64,000 nt of DNA from Erythroxylum novogranatense (GCA_029891385.1 CM057228.1:28400214-28464213); one strand, 5' to 3'. Positions 22,131 to 33,960 are shown, counted from the stretch's first letter. Translations and numbers: made by a program. The notes: a model not told the origin generated them from the letters alone.

Positions 22131-22629
22131 TTTCGATGGATTGATTTTTAGTTTATTGGGTATAATTTATGGTATAGACCTCCGATTGAGGTGATTCTCG
22201 ATTCATTATGCACTAGGGAAAGAGGTCTACAATTGAGGATAATTATGGAAGTTAGAATTTAATTTAAATGGTCCTGATTCTTAGAGAATAGGGTCAGTTA
22301 TGGTTCCAATAGTGATCTAAGTATTGAATTGTGACAATTGGAATTTCAATTGGAGTATTAATTGGGATTTTCAATAGAGGTTTTGACCCAATGGATAGGG
22401 AATTGCTATAGGGAGTATGAATAGAGGAAATTGAACTGAATTTTAGGATTTGAATCAAATCAGTGTTGATCCAATTGAGCGAAGAGTTAAAATGGGGCAT
22501 AAGAGTTCAAAATTGGGTTTTAGCGCTAGAAATCGTGAACATGCATTGTACATAATTCCATTGAGACATATGCATCACTGAATTGTTTAATTGAGCATCT
22601 AGTAATGGGGTGTATTTTATTTATTATAG

Positions 22630-22694
22630 AGGCGCGTTGGATCGTCATTCCACGGACATTGTTGGGACTTCAGCGATGAGCTTCGGAAGTTACG
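22630..22694 (+). other. Candidate LTR mini-exon (D), 65 nt
   Basis: Acceptor TTTATTATAG ends at 22629; exon starts AGGCGCGTTGGATCG; donor ACG/GTGAGTAACCTAG at 22695. Introns would be 879 and 623 nt. Confidence 0.6.
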
Positions 22695-23810
22695 GTGAGT
22701 AACCTAGTTGGTTTCTCAAATTCTGATTGCTTAAATTCTCTGTATGACTATATGCAAGGTGAACTACATGATTCTTGAAATGTATAGGGCGAATTTCATG
22801 CTTTTCTTGTATTGGATTGGACTCTTGTATGACCTTTGGGAATTGCAATCTTTGGGCTTTTATAGCCGTACATCGTAAATTCTTGAACATCGCATTACAT
22901 GCATAAATGCATGATCGATAATGAGCGTTGTGACCCAAGTCGCTAATATCCTTGAATGAGCCTCGAGCTCTAACCTTTATCTTGATCGACCGCCTCGAGC
23001 AGGGGAGAAAATCACAGCGTCCCCACCGAATCGTCTTGTTGGCGCTTGGGCACAACATCGAATAAGCGGAAAAGAGTCACATATGCATTGCAATCTCATG
23101 ATTAAGCGATTGGTGACAATGGTGATTACGTGATGGCATGATTCTTTGTAAATTGTGATATGATCTGCAAATTGTTACATGCTATTGTAAATTGTTATAT
23201 TATAAATTGAATCTTGCCGTCTTTATGCATATATCGTAATGCATGATTTGAGTGAACCATCGATGATGGTTTCTCACCGAGTTCGCAAACTCACCCAAAA
23301 TTGCATCTAATTTTTAGGGTTTATTAGATTAGGCCCTAGCTCGGAGATAGTCTTTTCTTGCCGTGCGGACGTCTTTGGCAAAGCGAAACGATGGCACATT
23401 CGGTCATTTGGGTTGGACTTTTCGGATGACTTAGGATAGATGCTTGTATCGGTTTCCTTTTTGGTGTTGTTTAGGGGACTGATAGATTTGTCTATTCTGA
23501 TATTGGATGACTGTATCAAGATTATTTTGGATTTTAAAATTTACTGATTTCTGATATATTATGGTTTTAATTATTGCAATGCCATGTGGATTAACAGTCG
23601 GATTTTCTGGTAGTGCACCTTTATCGTGGGATACGTGTCAGAGCAACCTTCGGGCGTCCCGATGTGTACCCTACGGTGAGGGGGCGCTACAATTCATGTA
23701 TAAGTGCATGGCATTTATATGCATGAACATGGAAATGCATCTCTAACTCTCATTAATCACTCACATTTACTATTCTAACCCTCCCACAAGTAATGGGATG
23801 TTACACATAG

Positions 23811-24024
23811 CATACGTGAAAGCCCAAACAAAGGCTTGAAAGAATCGTGGGTCCATAATAGGCATAGGAGGAGGAGGCGGTGGCACTTCATATTGCACAT
23901 TAGGTGCCTCGAAATCAGGAGCAGGCTATGTCCCAGCATCTTGTGGGATATAGCATTCATCCATGCTCCCTTGGTGAGAGCTACATCGAGTCACAAGTCC
24001 TCGAGTTCTCTTTTGAGGCAGCAT
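23811..24024 (-). pseudogene. Element A: gag N-terminus
   Basis: The minus strand starts ATG at 24024 with MLPQKRTRGLVTRCSS, continues through SMDECYIPQDAG, has one stop, then FEAPNVQYEVPPPPPPMPIM and a FFQAFVWAFTYAM stretch that breaks off at the catag duplication of B. Proline runs followed by a short hydrophobic stretch are typical of the gag start in this family. The rest of gag is at 6729-7511. Confidence 0.82.
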
Positions 24025-24232
24025 TTTCGACTCCTTCAATTTAAAACCATTGAAAATCTTTAGTTTATGAAAAGTAGTTTCAAATCATGTAAAACAATTT
24101 AAATCACATAAAACAATTTCAAATCTTGTGAAACAATTCAAAACAATGCAAATTATTCACTTTAAAACAATACATATTCATTTCATGTCTTAGACTACCC
24201 ATTTCATACCTAGGATACTCCTAAACTTAGTT

Positions 24233-24244
24233 GTTCTGATACCA
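24233..24244 (-). promoter_or_regulatory. Element A primer-binding site
   Basis: Minus-strand TGGTATCAGAAC; the first ten bases match initiator-Met tRNA and the last two differ from the TGGTATCAGAGC of the other elements. It is 4 nt from the LTR end. The roughly 210-bp leader 24025-24232 is A/T-rich with no gene. Confidence 0.88.
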
Positions 24245-24248
24245 TAAA

Positions 24249-27130
24249 TGTTGGGTACCCCACCCTCGTGTGTCACGTGCCTAATATCCTAAGTGACATC
24301 TGAACGCGTGTTTTATAAGGGTGGCGAGCCCACACTAGGACAAACATCAAAACAACTCCCTTCTCCTATTTCAGGACAGATTTTTGGGAAACCTCAAACT
24401 GAAAATTTCAATCTGACTTATTCTGAACATTTGTGGCTCTGTGTCTCTGGTTTATTTAGAGACAAGATTCATCTCATTTGGAGATCCCATAATAAAGTTA
24501 TGGCTGAAAGAATCAAACAGGGTTTTCACCTCAATCATATTGCACCTATCTTGGGGCAATTAGCATAACGGTCATTTGGGATATCAGATTAAGATCATCT
24601 TAGGATGTTTTGATAGAAGACTTCGAGATCTACAACTTTCATAAAGACCTCAAAGATAGATTCTATCGTTTGAAGGATCAAAAATGGAGCAGACGATATG
24701 ATCAGATGAATAGTGTACAAAAGAAGAAGTTTAGGTCACATAAGCAGAAAGCAGACGAAACAAAAAGCAGATGAAGTAGAATCAACTTAAGATGAAACAA
24801 AGTCAACTTAAGACGATGCAACTCTTAAGACAAAGTGGAATCAACTTAAGATGATGCAACTCTTAAGATAACTTAAGACGAAGCAAAGTTAACTTAAGAC
24901 GATGCAACTCTTAAAGCGAAGCGGGGTCAACTTAAGACGAAACAAAGTCAACTTAAGACGATGCAACTCTTAAGACAAAGCGGGATCAACTTAAGATAAA
25001 ACAAAGTCAAATTAAGACGATGCAACTCTTAAGATGAAGTGGGATCAACTTAAGACGAAGCAAAGTCAACTTAAGATGATGCAACTCTTAAGACGAAACA
25101 GGATCAATTTAAGATAAAGCAAAGTCAACTTAAGATGATGCAACTCTTAAGACAAAGCAGAGTCAACTTAAGATGAAGCAAAGTCCACTTAAGACGATGC
25201 AACTCTTAAGACAAAGTCGAATCAACTTAAGACGAAGCAAAGTCAACTTAAGATGATGCAACTCTTAAGATGAAGCGAAGTCAACTTAAGACACTGCAAC
25301 TTTTAACACGAATGACATCATCACAGATGATACAATTGTATAGACGATATGACGTCATCACAGATGATACATCTTTATAGACGATTCTACTTTATACTAC
25401 TAAGCATCTCTCCTTCTAAGGACCATAACTTTCGACCCAAATGTCCAAAAATTTTATAATATACACTATTGGAAAGCTGAAAGAAAGACCTACAACTTTC
25501 TAAAAGGCACATTTGCCTAAATCAGCCTAGATTAATCCAGATCTTCCTCTGAGGTATAAATATGAACTTTTCTCTTAAGAAAACTTAAAAATGCAATGAA
25601 AAAACTTGAGAGAGAGGGAGTCATGAGAAAAAATGCAATTATATTCCATTTGCATGCTTTAGTGGGCATTTCAAGTCGAAAAAATATTAATATCTTACAA
25701 TCCCAAAATACAAAAGATACATAAACCATGATTTGCTCAAAATGCAACTAATGCCTTGCTTTACAAGATTTGCTTAAAATACAAAATAAATAAAGATCGG
25801 AGTGATGCTTTGACCCTTGACTACTCGATATCTTGCTCATCACTTGGATATGGGGGAGGGGAATGGGGGTGAGTTTAAAGCCCATGGGTAACAATTTAAT
25901 AATCGGTAACAAGGAAAACCATTTATAATGTCATTTTCAATGCAAAAATCCACGTTTATGCAAATTATGTATGCATCACTCTTATCAACTTATCATGAAC
26001 ACATAAGCATATCAAAATGGTTTGGGTAGATCCATAAATATGACGCACTACACATTTCCAAATAATGATCTTGTATAGTCGTGAAATTTGAGGGAGTCCA
26101 TGAAAGAGCTTCGTGCCACTAACGGGCAAGTAGAAGAAGTCTTTAACTTAGTCAACGTGTACATTACATTCTTAAAGGACTACCACAAACCCACATAACA
26201 CATATTTCATAACTTGTAAACTTGTTTCTCAAAATGGCACTTTTTGAAAACTTGTATTTCATGAGCATGAAATATTTCATATGCATTTTCAAAACTTGAT
26301 TTAGTAAACTTGCTATTCTTTCAAAAATCATTTTCATCATTTAATTCATCAACAATTAACACAATTCATATACAACCATGTAGCACATTCCTACAACATT
26401 TACAAAAACAATAAATTCGCATGAATAAAGTGGTTGAAAATCATTTATTGTCATTTCTTGAAAGAAACTTTAATGGCTTATTACTTACCTTGAATTTCCT
26501 TGCTTATAACTTGCTCAAATATGCCTCTCCTCTTGCTCCTCTTGCCTCCCTTGATTTTCTTCAACATTGATACAAATCCCAAATCAATAAAAATTCCAAT
26601 TGAGAACACAGAGAAACATATGCATAAAATTGATCCTAGAATAGTTAAACCCATGCCATTTCTAAACTCTTTGAACCAAAAACCTTCCAAAATTCAGAGC
26701 ATTAAAATGTTCCTACCTTAAATCTTCACCCAATGAAGAGATGTTTGGTTCAAAAAAAAGCTCTTATCTTCCTCTACCTTTTTCCCTTCTTGCTCAACTT
26801 CAAAATCATTCTTTAAGACTAAAAAAATCAAAACCTAACATAACTCTCTTCTTTCTCTTCTTTTTCTCTTTTTTTCTTGCTTCTCTCTTCTCGCTTTTCT
26901 TCAATCACGTTTTTGGCTTCTTACAAATCAAGCCCACCCGTCATCTTCTTTTTTTATACCCTTAATGATTGCCCAATGTCCATTTTGCCCTTCATTTAAA
27001 AGCCTCAGGGTTTCTAAACTTATAAGACTTGCCAAATTTGCCCTTACACACTCTTACTACTTTAATACTTCAATTCCCTTAACCTATGTCATATTATCTT
27101 AATTTAGCAAGACCCCAAAAATAGTTTAAT
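24249..27130 (-). repeat. Element A 5' LTR, truncated
   Basis: On the minus strand it ends GTGGGGTACCCAACA at 24249. Readable promoter/leader features: TATAAAAA (26951-26958), a weak donor AAG/GTAGGA (26716), a second donor AAG/GTAAGTAA (26488), and the branch/acceptor block AAACTCACCCCC with a C/T-rich tract ending ATCCAAG (25843-25874). The layout parallels X. By comparison with X3, about 2 kb of the LTR 5' part is missing beyond 27130, where it abuts the H relic with no visible TG end or duplication, so the end was lost by deletion. Confidence 0.75.
24782..25315. repeat. 59-bp composite minisatellite with CTTAAG palindromes
   Basis: About nine copies of a 59-bp unit made of a 21-bp part (AACTTAAGACGAAGCAAAGTC) and a 38-bp part beginning AACTTAAGACGATGCAACTC. 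Each unit has three CTTAAG or TCTTAAG words. It sits in the U5 side of the A LTR, next to AGCAGACGAA words (24747-24775) that are the reverse complement of words in the 29-bp array of the B block. Confidence 0.92.
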
Positions 27131-27641
27131 TATGTTTATTTATAAAATGTCGAAGATATGTTGAGGAAATGTGATGGCATTGGTGAATTTGGTCGTAGTG
27201 ATGAAGTCATGAAGGGCAGAGGCGATAACTTCCGCTATGTCAACTAGGCGACCAGTCATTAGGAGGTAAATGAAGTCATATGCTAGGTGAGTGGTCGGGA
27301 CGCTATTGTTGCAAACCAAATGAATCCAAGGATGAACCTCGGGTTGTAGATCATATTGTTTAAGGTAAAGTTGGTAATAACATGGTCGATGTCATTCGGC
27401 GCCCTCTTGAGAGAGGGTGCTAATAACATCTTCTGAAGGGTAGTTGTGTATCAGTTGATCATAATGGCAACGGAGAACATTAGGAAGATTGAAACAACAA
27501 TGGATACTGGCAGTGGTGCATGCATTTGGTGCTTTAACACCACAGAAGTTAATTTATATAATATCATTGAATCTGGCATATGTGTAAAAATGGCGAACAA
27601 ATTTATCGTTGCCTTGAGCACGGGGTTTTACTAGGCCTATG
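27131..27641 (-). pseudogene. H relic, part 2: putative plant transposon protein (PF20167-like)
   Basis: Minus-strand reading continues from 41549 across element C: PRAQGNDKFVRHFYTYARFN, FCGVKAPNACTT, then PEVHPWIHLVCNNSVPTTHL, AYDFIYLLMTGRLVDIAEVI and a TFP/stop near 27145. The pattern (short N-terminal YxxF region, LVCNNSVPTTHL, LMTGRLVDI) resembles the putative plant transposon protein family found near Athila-type elements. Internal stops (INFC side, near 27385) show it is dead. The family assignment is from memory of its pattern and would need a profile search. Confidence 0.6.
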
Positions 27642-30281
27642 TGTAGCGCCCCCTCACCGTAGAGTATACACCGGGGCGCCCGTAGGTCGTACCGATGCAT
27701 AACCTATGACGAGGGTGCACTACCAATCTATCATTTCTATAAACCTCATGGCATCAATATAATTAAGCAGTAATATCACATTCACTAAATTTTAAAACCT
27801 CAAAGATCCCTTTTCATTCATTTCATAAAACCGTAAGTACATCCTCAATCATATACATACACTGTACAAGCCTAAAAGAACTAACGTAACTCCTAACTAT
27901 GTCATCCCCAAAATATCCCAAAAGATCCCCAGCTGACCGACCTGTGGGCCATGCTCCTCTCGCCGGCACACAACAACAGGAAAAGTCTCACGAATTTGGG
28001 CTAGAGTCAAACTATCAACATCTGAAAAAATAAATGCAATGTTGGGTGAGTTTGCGAACTCAGTGAGAAACCATCATCGATGGTTCACCCAACTCATGCA
28101 TATCGAGACAATCACACAAGATGTCGTAAATATCACAAACAAGAAATCACATGCGATCAATTTCACATTTATAAGGTGATATGCCTTTCACACAATTCAC
28201 GTATAAACATTCATATATGCAATGTGCATGTGACTCTTTCATTTTCTTTCATTGTTGTGACCGTGCTTTGAGCTCATATCGTTGAGCCATTGGCTCTAAA
28301 AATATTGGGCTCAAAAGCTCTATCGTTGAGCATAAAGCTCGAAAATCGTTGGGCATAAAGCCACATGCGTTGAGCTTAAAGCTCTCATATCTGATGGCTG
28401 CACCGGTCATAATCATCAATTATCGATCATGCATAATGGCATGAATGCACGTGTTACAAATCTTCCAAATCGTGCCACAACCTAATATCACTATCCAATT
28501 TACATTTGAAACCACTTATTAACAATTAATGCACACTTTACACTTCTATAGCACATCTCAAATATTTCGAACACCGTGGTCCAAATTAATCAAAACAAAC
28601 ACATATAATCATCCTCGACTCCACATGGGATTAATGCATAAAATAAACACATAAAGGTTGAGAAACCAACTAGGTTACTCACCTCGTAACTTAGAAGCTC
28701 TCGCGGAAGTCTACGCCACGTCGGACAATCGGCGGTCTACTGGCACCTCTATAACAATCAAAACATAATTAACATTACTAATTGTATCCATTTCAATGTT
28801 CAATGATGCATATGAATTGAGTCATGTACGTACTATACATGGTATGACATTTCCGACACAAATCTGAATTTTCCCGATCTCAAATTCTAATTTCCAAATT
28901 CATAATCTCCAAATTGAATTTAATCCATAACTAATTGAATTGTCCAATTCCCAAATCCCCAAACTTAAAACCTAAAATTTCACTTTCGGAAATCAGCCAG
29001 ACGCCGCTGCGAGCTCCCCTTTTTCCTTCGTCTTCGCCGCGGCGAACCACGCGTCCTTCGCCACAGACGCTCACTCGCGTGCCATGACGTCGCCTCTCTA
29101 GCTTCGCCACAAGCGTGCTTTCCATGATCGTCATGGCGTGTGGAGCAATTTTTCTCGCCGCAACGTGTTCTTCGTGGGCCACGGCGTGCGGTCGCAGACA
29201 CGCCCAGAAAACCCAAAAATTTCTAGATTTTTGGCTGATAACAACTCCAAATCCATATTTTCTCCTTACAAACCACTCCTAAATAATTCCATACACATCA
29301 TACAACCAATCTTTAGCTTTTATTTCATCAAACAACCATTATTCCCAAAATTTCAACCCTAAAATCAACGAAAATAACCATCGGAAACCCTAATTGCCAA
29401 ATCCTTAAATATTCATGCTAAATCACCTAAATAACTCTATAAATCAACCAATCAAACTATATAAGACAAGAAATAAGTAACTTAATTGATTAATAACCTC
29501 AAATCTTCAAGGATCACACCAAATCAAAGCTCAACGACACCCACGGCAATCACGAAACTCAAACCCATCTTCAACTCTTCTTTACCCAATCCAAAGGGAA
29601 CAATCAAAGGTGGAAGAAGAAGCCAATCCACGAGGAAGATCCACGATGATGGAAAGAGGAAGAAGAATCAAGAGCAAACCTATGATTTCTTTCAAAATGG
29701 AGGAGCATCGTGGAGCAAGATTTCAAAGGCTAAGGCTTTAAATAAAAGATTTAAACTAAGACATGTTTGGCAAATTTAATTGCCACAAGTCCGATCCGAA
29801 CCACCTCAAGTCAGTTTCTAATTCTAATTTCTCCCGAATTCCAATGGCTAAACCCTAATTCCTCAAATCAAATTTCTAACCTATCTGTGCCATTGGATAA
29901 TCAATTTTGGGCAAAATCCAATTAACGGTCATTGATCAATTTTCGGTCAAGACTATTGTTCGAAAATTCCAGAAAAATTCTTATAAATCCTCAAAAATAG
30001 AAAACTCATAATCATATACTCCAATTTCACAATTCAATTTCCTAACTTTCATTTCTAACTCAAATTCAATTATCGAACCTAATGTAACCTGATTATCACA
30101 CTTGCCCTAATCATTTCCAAATCCACACTATCCAAATCAAATCAAAAGTATGTCATACATGTATCTACGTATGAATGCCAGTACAATAATTGTCAATTAT
30201 ACAAAATTCTATAATGCATGCACATGCCAAATATACGTATACAAAGAACTGTACCCATCTCATCGGTGACAGGATGTTACA
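27642..30281 (-). repeat. Element C 3' LTR (left, 2640 bp)
   Basis: Minus strand begins TGTAACATCCTGTCACC and ends GGGGGCGCTACA. Holds a TTTAAA-type TATA region (29735-29755), GC-rich minisatellite (29000-29200), mini-exon (28683-28748), branch-like CTCAC (28046-28050) and acceptor TTTTTTCAG (28022). The leader donor near 29481 is mutated (GTAAG to TTAAG) relative to the right copy. Confidence 0.92.
28683..28748 (-). other. Candidate LTR mini-exon (C left LTR), 66 nt
   Basis: Minus: TTGTTATAG acceptor, exon AGGTGCCAGTAGACCG..., donor GAG/GTGAGTAACCTAG. Intron 2 would be 661 nt. Confidence 0.58.
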
Positions 30282-30297
30282 ATTCTCCCCTCCTAAT
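30282..30297 (-). promoter_or_regulatory. Element C polypurine tract
   Basis: Minus-strand TATTAGGAGGGGAGAAT abuts the 3' LTR and overlaps the last codons of pol. Confidence 0.85.
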
Positions 30298-31060
30298 AAA
30301 AATTTTGTCCCGAAATTTCTTACCTGACTGATCAAACAAATGAGGGTACTGCCTCCTCATGTGCTCCTCAGTCTCCCAAGTCGCCTCCTTAGATGAGTGG
30401 TTCTTTCAAAGGACTTTCACCAATGGAATCACCCTGAATCTCAACTGTTTGACCCGTGATCCAATAATCCACACCGGCTCCTCTACATAACTCAAATCAC
30501 TGGCTATCTCGATCTCCTGAGCCGGAATCACATGAGTCGGGTCAGAACGATATCTCCGAAGCATGCTCACGTGGAACACATCGTGAAGCTGCGACATCTC
30601 ACTCGGCAAGGCCAACCTATAGGCCAACGATCCAATCCTCTCGGTAATCTCATACGGACCGATATACCGAGGACTCAACTTGCCCTTACGGCCAAATCTG
30701 AGAACTCCTCTCCACGAAGACACTCTAAGGAACACTCTATCACCCACAGCATACTCCATCTCTCTCCGATGCTGATCTACATAACTCTTCTGCCTGTCCT
30801 GAGCCGCCTTGATGCGACTTCGAATCAGCTGTATCTTATCTATTGTATCCTGGATCAACTCGGGACCCTCTATCATCCTCATACCCTCTTCATCCCAGTA
30901 AAGAGGGGATCTACACGGTCTCCCATATAATGCCTCATACGGTGCCATGCCAATGCTACTCTGGTACTGATTATTATAGGCAAACTCTACCAGAGGCAAA
31001 TCCTGATCCCAAGCACCTCGAAACTCCAATACGGGCTCTCGACATATCCTCAGCGATGCG
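30298..31060 (-). pseudogene. Element C: integrase C-terminus and chromodomain-like tail
   Basis: The minus-strand open stretch 30406-31060 contains LEFRGAWDQDLPLVEFAYNN, GMAPYEALYGRPCRSPLYWD, DRVFLRVSSWRGVLRFGRKG, KLSPRYIGPYEITERIGSLA and VFHVSMLRRYRSDPTHVIPA. After a stop near 30403, KNHSSKEATWETEEHMRRQY continues to the polypurine tract as the chromodomain-like end. It is the best-preserved copy of this region in the window. A frameshift near 31040 separates it from the catalytic core. Confidence 0.9.
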
Positions 31061-31366
31061 AATAGTCCTCTCACTCTGCCCATCTGTCTGAGGATGAAAC
31101 GATGTGTTGAAGTTCAACCTCGTACCCATAGCTGACTGCAAACTCCTCCAGAACCTCGAAGTAAACCTGGGATCCCTATCTGACACTATCGATACTGGGA
31201 CCCCATGCAATCGAACTATCTCTGCTACATACTTCTGGGCCAACTGATCGAGGGTATTGCTCTCCCTCACTAGCAAGAAGTGAGCCGATTTAGTCAACCG
31301 GTCCACTATGACCCAGATAGCATCACACTGCCTCGGCGTCCTGGGCAACCCCATGATAAAGTCCAT
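31040..31366 (-). pseudogene. Element C: integrase catalytic core (D,D,E intact)
   Basis: Minus strand. WVIVDRLTKSAHFLLV gives the first Asp, IVSDRDPRFTSRFW the second, and FHPQTDGQSERTIRIAEDM the Glu, so the D,D-35-E triad is complete, unlike in B. The frame shifts just after AEDM. The lesion lies at CAG/CTC-type trinucleotides, so a sequencing error is possible. Confidence 0.9.
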
Positions 31367-31384
31367 CGTAATGCACTCCTATTT

Positions 31385-31825
31385 TTACTCCGGAATGAGT
31401 AACGAATGCAATCTCCCAACTGGGGCCTGGTGCTCAGCCTTAACCTGCTGGCACGTCAAACACCGATAAACAAACTCCGCTACATGCCTCTTCATACCTG
31501 GCCACCAAAAATGCAACTTAAGAGTGCGATACATCTTGGTGACACCAGGATGCATGGCATAAGCAGCCAAATGAGCCTCCTCTAAAATCTCCCGCCTCAG
31601 ATCATCTACATCAGGAACACATAACCTCTGACCCATCCACAAAGTACCATCTCTCAGCTCAAACTCAGAAAGCCATCCAGATCTGACCCTATCAATCAAT
31701 CTCACCAATACTGGATCCCGATCCTGCACTCTCCTAATCTGATCATGCAATACCGGCCTGAGCCTCAAAGTCGCAATCAGAGCTCCATCCTGACTCAAGT
31801 CCATCTGCACATTAAGAGCTCTCAA
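31385..31825 (-). pseudogene. Element C: RNase H-integrase tether and HHCC zinc finger
   Basis: 146-aa minus-strand stretch: LRLRPVLHDQIRRVQDRDPV, GTLWMGQRLCVPDVDDLRRE, then EEAHLAAYAMHPGVTKMY, HFWWPGMKRHVAEF and YRCLTCQQVK. All four HHCC ligands are present. A stop at 31384 (PE-K) lies between it and the core. Confidence 0.9.
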
Positions 31826-31829
31826 CTAA

Positions 31830-32195
31830 ACTAAGCACGAAAACCTTGAAACCTGAATCTGAGCTGCACTACCATGCGATCTCCTACTCAATGCATCAGC
31901 CACCACATTAGCCTTCCCTGGGTGGTACTCAATAGTGCAGTCATAGTCCTTGGCTCTCTAACCATCTCCTCGCCTCGGGTTCAACTCTCTCACGACTCAA
32001 CAAATACCTCAAGCTCTTATGATCGGTGAAGATCTGAAACGTCTCCCCATACAGTTAATGTCTCCAGATCTTCAAAGCAAATACAACTGCTGCTAACTCC
32101 AATTCATGCACTGGATAATTACTCTCATGGGATCTCAACTGCCTCGAAGCATATGCTATAACTCTTCCATGTTGCATCAGCACACAGCCTAAACC
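31830..32195 (-). pseudogene. Element C: RNase H (frameshifted)
   Basis: Minus strand, several frames: FSDASQ at 32196-32215, then [24 protein letters not shown], [10 protein letters not shown], and YHPGKANVVADALSRRS near 31880-31930. Frames change several times within 350 bp. Confidence 0.78.
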
Positions 32196-32983
32196 CTACT
32201 GCGAAGCATCACTAAACACCTCAAATCCTCCTGCTCCAGATGGCAGGGCTAACACCGGCGCTGTAGTCAACCGATGTATCAACTCCTCAAAACTCCTCTG
32301 GCACTCACCTGTCCAACTAAAAGCCACACCCTTCCTCAGAAGTCTTGTCAAAGGGGCAGAGATCACTGAAAACTCTTCGATAAACCTCCGGTAATATCCT
32401 GCCAATCTGAGGAAACTTCTCAACTCTGACACGCTCCTCGGAATCTCCCAACTCCTCACTGTCTCAATCTTGTGAGGATCCACCCGGATACCCTCACCAG
32501 ACACGATGTGGCCTAGGAATACCACCTCATCCACCAAAATTCACGCTTCGTGAATTTGGCATCTGTTACGCCTATCCCTCATGTCTAACACTATCCTCGG
32601 ATGTTCGCGTGCTCTGCCTAGACCTCGAGTACACTAGGATATCATCGATGAATACGATCACAAACCGATCCGGTATGGTGAAAGACCCTATTCATCAAGG
32701 CCATGAAGGTCACGACATTAGTCAACCCGAACGGCATCACTAAGAACTCGAAATGCCTATACCTGCTCCTGAAAGCACTCTTAGGCACATCGGCCTCTGT
32801 GATCCTCAACTGATAGTATCCGGATCTTAAGTCCAACTTGGTAAACACCTGAGCTCCCTGCAACTGATCAAATAAATCATCGATCCTAGGCAGTGGGTAC
32901 TTATTCTTAACTGTAACCCGATTGAGCTGCCTATAATCGATGGATAACCTCAAAGTCTCGTCCTTCTTCTTCACAAATAACAC
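32196..32983 (-). pseudogene. Element C: reverse transcriptase (frameshifted)
   Basis: The minus-strand segment 32642-32983 has [40 protein letters not shown] and [10 protein letters not shown]. The FIDD active-site region falls at 32640-32665 in a shifted frame. 32196-32537 has [20 protein letters not shown] and [20 protein letters not shown]. Compared with B (15240-15380), the breaks at 32540-32700 sit at CCAG and CTG positions: GATCCAGGTAGGGCTG in B against GATCCGGTATGGTG in C. Confidence 0.88.
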
Positions 32984-32992
32984 CGGAGCTCC

Positions 32993-33960
32993 TCACGACG
33001 AAACACTCGACCTGATGAACCCCTTATCTAATAACTCTTGCAACTGAGCCTTAAGCTCCCTCAGTTTCACCGGTGCCATCCTATACGGAGGTATCGATAT
33101 AGGAGCGGTACCTGGAATGAGGTCTATCTCAAACTCCGTCTCCCGATCCAGTGGCAAAACCGGTAACTCCTCGGGAAACACATCTGGGAACTCACTGATC
33201 ACAAGGACATCCTGCAAACTCTGCTGCACTCTGGAGTCCACCACATGCGCCAAATAAGCCTCACAACCCCCTCGCATCAATCTCAGAGCACTCATGAATG
33301 AGATCATCCTAGGCGCACCGCCGACTAACACCTCAATCTGACCCTCGGTGACCAGAGACTCAATACTACCTCCTTGGTATAACAATCCATAAGAGCCCTA
33401 TAGGTAGTGAGCCACTCCATCCCCAAAATCAGATCAATCTCGAAGGGCAACACAATCAGTGCACACTCAATCTGGCTGAATCAACTCGAATCGGACACCC
33501 TTGCAGACCTCACCTAAAGCAAGTAGTACTACCCAAAGGTGTACTCACTGCAACCCATCTTTAGTAACATCTCCCTATCCACATGCAATCTACATGCCAC
33601 ATGCGGTGCAATAAATGAATGTGTGGACCCTGGATCTATCAATGCATACACCTCAATATCTGAGAGTAGAAGCAAACCTGCAACCACATCTGGAGAATCC
33701 TGGGCCTCCTGCCTGGTCATGGCGTAGACCCTAGCCTGGGACTGCGGCCTGCTACCTCGTCCCTCTGTCCCCATAAAGGACTCTCCGCCTCTACCTCGGG
33801 CTCTACCTCGGCCCCTAAGTCTAGGTCCACTGCTATGGCTCTGCTGCACCGTCGAGCTACTACCAACTCTCCCACTAGCGACTGACTGAACTCCCAAAGT
33901 CAAAGGACAACTCCGAATCATGTGATCCATAGATCCACATGCTAAACAGGCTCCTGTCAC
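32993..33960 (-). pseudogene. Element C: protease, zinc knuckle and linker
   Basis: The minus-strand segment 33529-33960 starts CLACGSMDHMIRSCPLTLG, a complete C-x2-C-x4-H-x4-C knuckle. It continues with a Gly/Arg-rich linker and QSQARVYAMTRQEAQDSPDV, and reaches the protease site YALIDPGSTHSFIAPH. 32993-33385 carries the protease C-terminal part and [20 protein letters not shown] before RT. 33386-33528 is frameshifted (MECS-like, CPFEIDLIL-like). Confidence 0.88.

Larger units (their letters stand above)
20990..23691 (+). mobile_element. D: 2.7 kb solo LTR in the 5' LTR of B
   Basis: Begins TGTAACATCCCGTTAC, ends GGGGGCGCTACA, flanked by exact attca (20985-20989 and 23692-23696). Orientation is opposite to B. 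It is of the same family as the LTRs of F. Internal order: TATAAATA (21490), donor GGTAAGTT (21751), GC-rich minisatellite (21890-22130), mini-exon (22630-22694), branch-like CTCAC (23290-23294), acceptor TTTTTAG (23316-23317). No protein-coding sequence. Confidence 0.93.
7517..23805 (-). mobile_element. Element B: complete Ty3/gypsy retrotransposon, probably Tekay/Del-like
   Basis: Full element on the minus strand flanked by the exact duplication catag (7512-7516 and 23806-23810). Order in its own sense: 5' LTR (23805-17651, holding D), primer-binding site, gag, zinc knuckles, protease, RT, RNase H, integrase (split by E), chromodomain-like tail, polypurine tract and 3' LTR (9951-7517). Without nested insertions it is about 10.6 kb. 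Gag is open over 265 codons while pol has stops and a substituted integrase residue, so B is no longer autonomous. It sits in gag of element A. The two LTRs differ by a MITE, a 1.3 kb block and many small changes. Confidence 0.93.
17651..23805 (-). repeat. Element B 5' LTR (right copy) with D inside
   Basis: Same termini as the left copy. Without D (20990-23691 plus its duplication) it is about 3.45 kb. It keeps the full splice layout on the minus strand: donor CAG/GTAAGTG at 20383, TTATAG acceptor at 18742, mini-exon 18674-18741, GTGAGTAACC donor at 18673, branch-like CTCAT at 18080-18084 and acceptor TTTTCAG at 18055. It also carries the 1.3 kb block 18891-20226 that the left copy lacks. 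Confidence 0.9.

Noticed and set aside
24782..25315. CRISPR-like regular repeat array
   Set aside because: Units are contiguous with no unique spacers, and the host is a plant; it is a minisatellite.
28931..29362. Overlapping frames on both strands of the C LTR
   Set aside because: Repeat-driven frames in the GC-rich array; the matching region of the other C LTR has different frames.
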